From positions 62,001 to 126,000 of the forward strand of contig NZ_CP007511.1 in the NCBI RefSeq assembly GCF_000818015.1: a DNA stretch of 64,000 nucleotides, given 5' to 3'. Every line of letters starts with the position of its first letter. The stretch's first letter is position 1. Origin of the DNA: Stutzerimonas balearica DSM 6083. Lineage in GTDB: Bacteria; Pseudomonadota; Gammaproteobacteria; Pseudomonadales; Pseudomonadaceae. This document shows, in pieces, positions 62,146-64,000 of the stretch. The notes under the pieces were generated by a model. The model was not told the DNA's origin. It ran no database searches and saw only the letters and a program-made list of their open reading frames with translations. A program made the position numbers and the translations under genes.

Positions 62146-63063
62146 GTGTCAGGCACCATTCTCGAGCCAGGGCAGATCGAAGCTGCCGCCAGCAAACCGC
62201 CGTTCTTCAACCTGCCTCCCCGTGAACTCTTCGTGCTGCGTGCCGAGCGTCTCGAGCGCCTCGCCGATGGCCATCCGATGGGCGACTACCTGCGCCTGCT
62301 CGCCGGCGTCTGCCGGGCGCAGCAGCAGGTGCTGGACAATCCGCCGGCGCTACCGGCCGCGGATCCCCATCGCACCCGTGAGTGCCTGGCCCACGGCATG
62401 CCGCCGCTGGCGACCGACACCCTGGTGCGTGAAGGGGGCTGGCTGCCTGTCCTCGACGCCTGGCTCGAGGCCTACGAGGTGCCGGCCAACCCCGCGGTCG
62501 AGGCGGCCATCGAGCAGCTGCGCACGGCCGACGCCGGCCAACGCATCGCCTGGGCCACCACCCTGCTCAGCGGCCAATACGACGCCCTGCCGGCAGCGCT
62601 GGTGCCCTTCCTGGGCGCGGCGCTGCAGACGGCCTGGACGCAGCTGGCGCTGGAGCTGGACTTCAGCACGCTGCGCGAGCGTGAGGACCAGGCGCATTGC
62701 CCCTGCTGCGGCGCCCCGGCGATGGCCGGCGTGATCCGCCACCGGGGGCAGATGAACGGCCTGCGCTACCTGGTCTGCTCGCTGTGCGCTGGCGAGTGGC
62801 ATTACGTGCGACTCAAGTGCAGCCACTGCCAGAGCACCAAGAAGCTCGACTACCTGCACTTCGAGGGCTCGCCGCAGGGCATCAAGGCCGAGGTCTGCCC
62901 CGGCTGCGACAGCTACCTCAAGCTGCTCTACCTGGAGCTGGCGCCCGACGGCGAGACGCTATCGGCCGACCTCGCCACCCTCGACCTGGATCTGCTGCTC
63001 GCCGAACAGGGCCACCAGCGCCGGGCACCCAACCTGCTGCTGGCACCGGGAGGCGAGGGGTGA
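62146..63063 (+). CDS. fdhE: formate dehydrogenase accessory protein FdhE
   Basis: A 305-residue cytoplasmic protein needed for formate dehydrogenase assembly. Four CxxC pairs typical of FdhE are present: CPCC, CSLC, CSHC and CPGC, forming rubredoxin-like iron sites. N-terminal [38 protein letters not shown] is typical. The GTG start at 62146 follows AAGGAG by 6 bases. Its stop overlaps the selA start (GTGA). Placing it after the FDH genes fits its role on the alpha subunit before export. Confidence 0.95.
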   Translation: MSGTILEPGQIEAAASKPPFFNLPPRELFVLRAERLERLADGHPMGDYLRLLAGVCRAQQQVLDNPPALPAADPHRTRECLAHGMPPLATDTLVREGGWLPVLDAWLEAYEVPANPAVEAAIEQLRTADAGQRIAWATTLLSGQYDALPAALVPFLGAALQTAWTQLALELDFSTLREREDQAHCPCCGAPAMAGVIRHRGQMNGLRYLVCSLCAGEWHYVRLKCSHCQSTKKLDYLHFEGSPQGIKAEVCPGCDSYLKLLYLELAPDGETLSADLATLDLDLLLAEQGHQRRAPNLLLAPGGEG

Positions 63064-64000
63064 ACAGCGGACGCCTGCCCTCGGTAGACAAACTGCTGCG
63101 TGCCGAGGCCTGCCAGCCGCTGCAGCAGCGCTACGGGCGCCAGGCGCTGCTCGCCACGCTGCGCGATTTGCTCGACGAGCTGCGCGAGCCGGCGCTGAGC
63201 GGCCAGCTTGCGCCGCTGGAGCTGTCCGAAGCGGTGCTCGCCGGGCGCGCCGGCGAACGCCTGGCCAGCCAGCACAAGAGCCGCGTGCGCCGGGTGTTCA
63301 ACCTCACCGGCACGGTGCTGCACACCAACCTCGGTCGCGCCCTGTTGCCGGATGAAGCCATCGAGGCAATCACCCTTGCCGCGCGCTACCCGCTCAACCT
63401 GGAATTCGATCTCGCCACCGGCAAGCGCGGCGACCGCGACGACCTCATCGAAGGGCTGATCCGCGAGCTGACCGGCGCCGAGGCGGTCACCGTGGTGAAC
63501 AACAACGCCGCCGCCGTGCTCTTGGCCTTGAACAGCCTCGGCGTACGCAAGGAAGGCATCATCTCCCGCGGCGAGCTGATCGAGATCGGCGGCGCCTTCC
63601 GCATCCCCGACATCATGGCCCGCGCCGGCGTGAAGCTGCATGAAGTCGGCACCACCAACCGCACCCACGCACGCGACTACGAGGCGGCGATCAACCCGCG
63701 CTCGGGCCTGTTGATGCGCGTGCACACCAGCAACTACAGCGTGCAGGGCTTCACCGCCAGCGTCGCCACCGCTGAACTGGCACGCATCGCCCATGCCCAC
63801 GATCTGCCGTTGCTGGAAGACCTCGGCAGCGGCAGCCTGCTCGACCTCTCGCGCTGGGGCCTGCCGAAAGAGCCGACGGTGCAGGAAGCGCTGCGCGACG
63901 GCGCCGACATCGTTACCTTCAGCGGCGACAAGCTGCTCGGCGGCCCGCAGGCCGGGCTGATCGTCGGCAGCAAGGCACTGATCCAGAAGATCAAGAAGAA
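63060..64000 (+). CDS. selA: L-seryl-tRNA(Sec) selenium transferase (3' truncated by window edge)
   Basis: The first 313 codons of SelA (full length about 460) are present. A GTG start overlaps the fdhE stop (GTGA). N-terminal [25 protein letters not shown], then [17 protein letters not shown] and the PLP lysine K291 in [13 protein letters not shown]. The enzyme turns seryl-tRNA(Sec) into selenocysteyl-tRNA(Sec) with selenophosphate. Linkage to a UGA-containing fdnG makes the operon largely self-provisioned; selB probably lies just beyond the window. Confidence 0.97.
   Translation, partial: MNSGRLPSVDKLLRAEACQPLQQRYGRQALLATLRDLLDELREPALSGQLAPLELSEAVLAGRAGERLASQHKSRVRRVFNLTGTVLHTNLGRALLPDEAIEAITLAARYPLNLEFDLATGKRGDRDDLIEGLIRELTGAEAVTVVNNNAAAVLLALNSLGVRKEGIISRGELIEIGGAFRIPDIMARAGVKLHEVGTTNRTHARDYEAAINPRSGLLMRVHTSNYSVQGFTASVATAELARIAHAHDLPLLEDLGSGSLLDLSRWGLPKEPTVQEALRDGADIVTFSGDKLLGGPQAGLIVGSKALIQKIKK

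Overview
The window is about two-thirds G+C, densely coded, and reads as chromosomal DNA from a Pseudomonadaceae gammaproteobacterium, most plausibly the Stutzerimonas (Pseudomonas stutzeri) group. This rests on OxyR, UvrD, PrlC and CoxA/B/C proteins of clear Pseudomonas type, on a cox cluster order that matches my memory of P. aeruginosa PA0105-PA0114, and on a set of genes (radical SAM, YheV-like, prlC, gamma carbonic anhydrase, small lipoproteins) that I associate with PA0061-PA0069. The genus is an inference. No tRNA, rRNA, transposase, phage gene or CRISPR array was recognised.

Layout. 1-5.7 kb: 3' part of an ABC exporter, a KTSC protein, dodecin, and a Fur-box-preceded iron operon (TonB-dependent receptor, PepSY membrane protein, small membrane protein). 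5.7-11 kb: an acyl-CoA-dehydrogenase-like flavoprotein translationally coupled to a soluble hybrid histidine kinase, and an exported beta-propeller lactonase. 11-15.5 kb: an orphan flagellin-like/flgL-like pair whose flgL part has an in-frame stop, then a haem-oxygenase-like diiron oxidase with a class I methyltransferase. 15.5-16.2 kb: six tandem ~117-bp hairpin repeats. 16.2-26 kb: AEC transporter and the complete aa3/caa3 cytochrome oxidase locus with copper and haem A assembly genes, including an unlisted 37-codon ORF between coxA and ctaG. 26.4-27.2 kb: a second repeat array (~177-bp unit) with a core shared with the first. 27.2-40.2 kb: radical SAM protein, acyltransferase, zinc-ribbon protein and oligopeptidase A, BASS transporter with divergent AraC regulator, gamma carbonic anhydrase, LLM oxidoreductase, two related lipoproteins, a lipoprotein peptidase, and two ferritin-like proteins. 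40.6-44.9 kb: small membrane protein, zinc alcohol dehydrogenase, LysE transporter, AraC regulator, NAD(P)-binding protein. 45-56.9 kb: oxyR, recG, an HDOD protein, a PAS-GGDEF-EAL protein, uvrD, an orphan TRAP binding lipoprotein, a Tim44-like protein. 57.3-64 kb: a selenocysteine formate dehydrogenase operon (fdnG with in-frame UGA and SECIS, fdnH, fdnI, fdhE) running into selA, which is cut by the window end.

How the parts work together. Three blocks are clear functional units: the oxidase block (catalytic subunits plus Cox11, Sco, Surf1, CtaA and CtaB), the formate dehydrogenase block (enzyme, maturation factor and the first selenocysteine-synthesis enzyme in one direction), and the siderophore-uptake block. 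The best candidates for something undescribed are the diiron-oxidase/methyltransferase pair, the duplicated ferritin-like protein with its single-domain partner, and the two related hairpin arrays. None of these can be proved novel from sequence alone.
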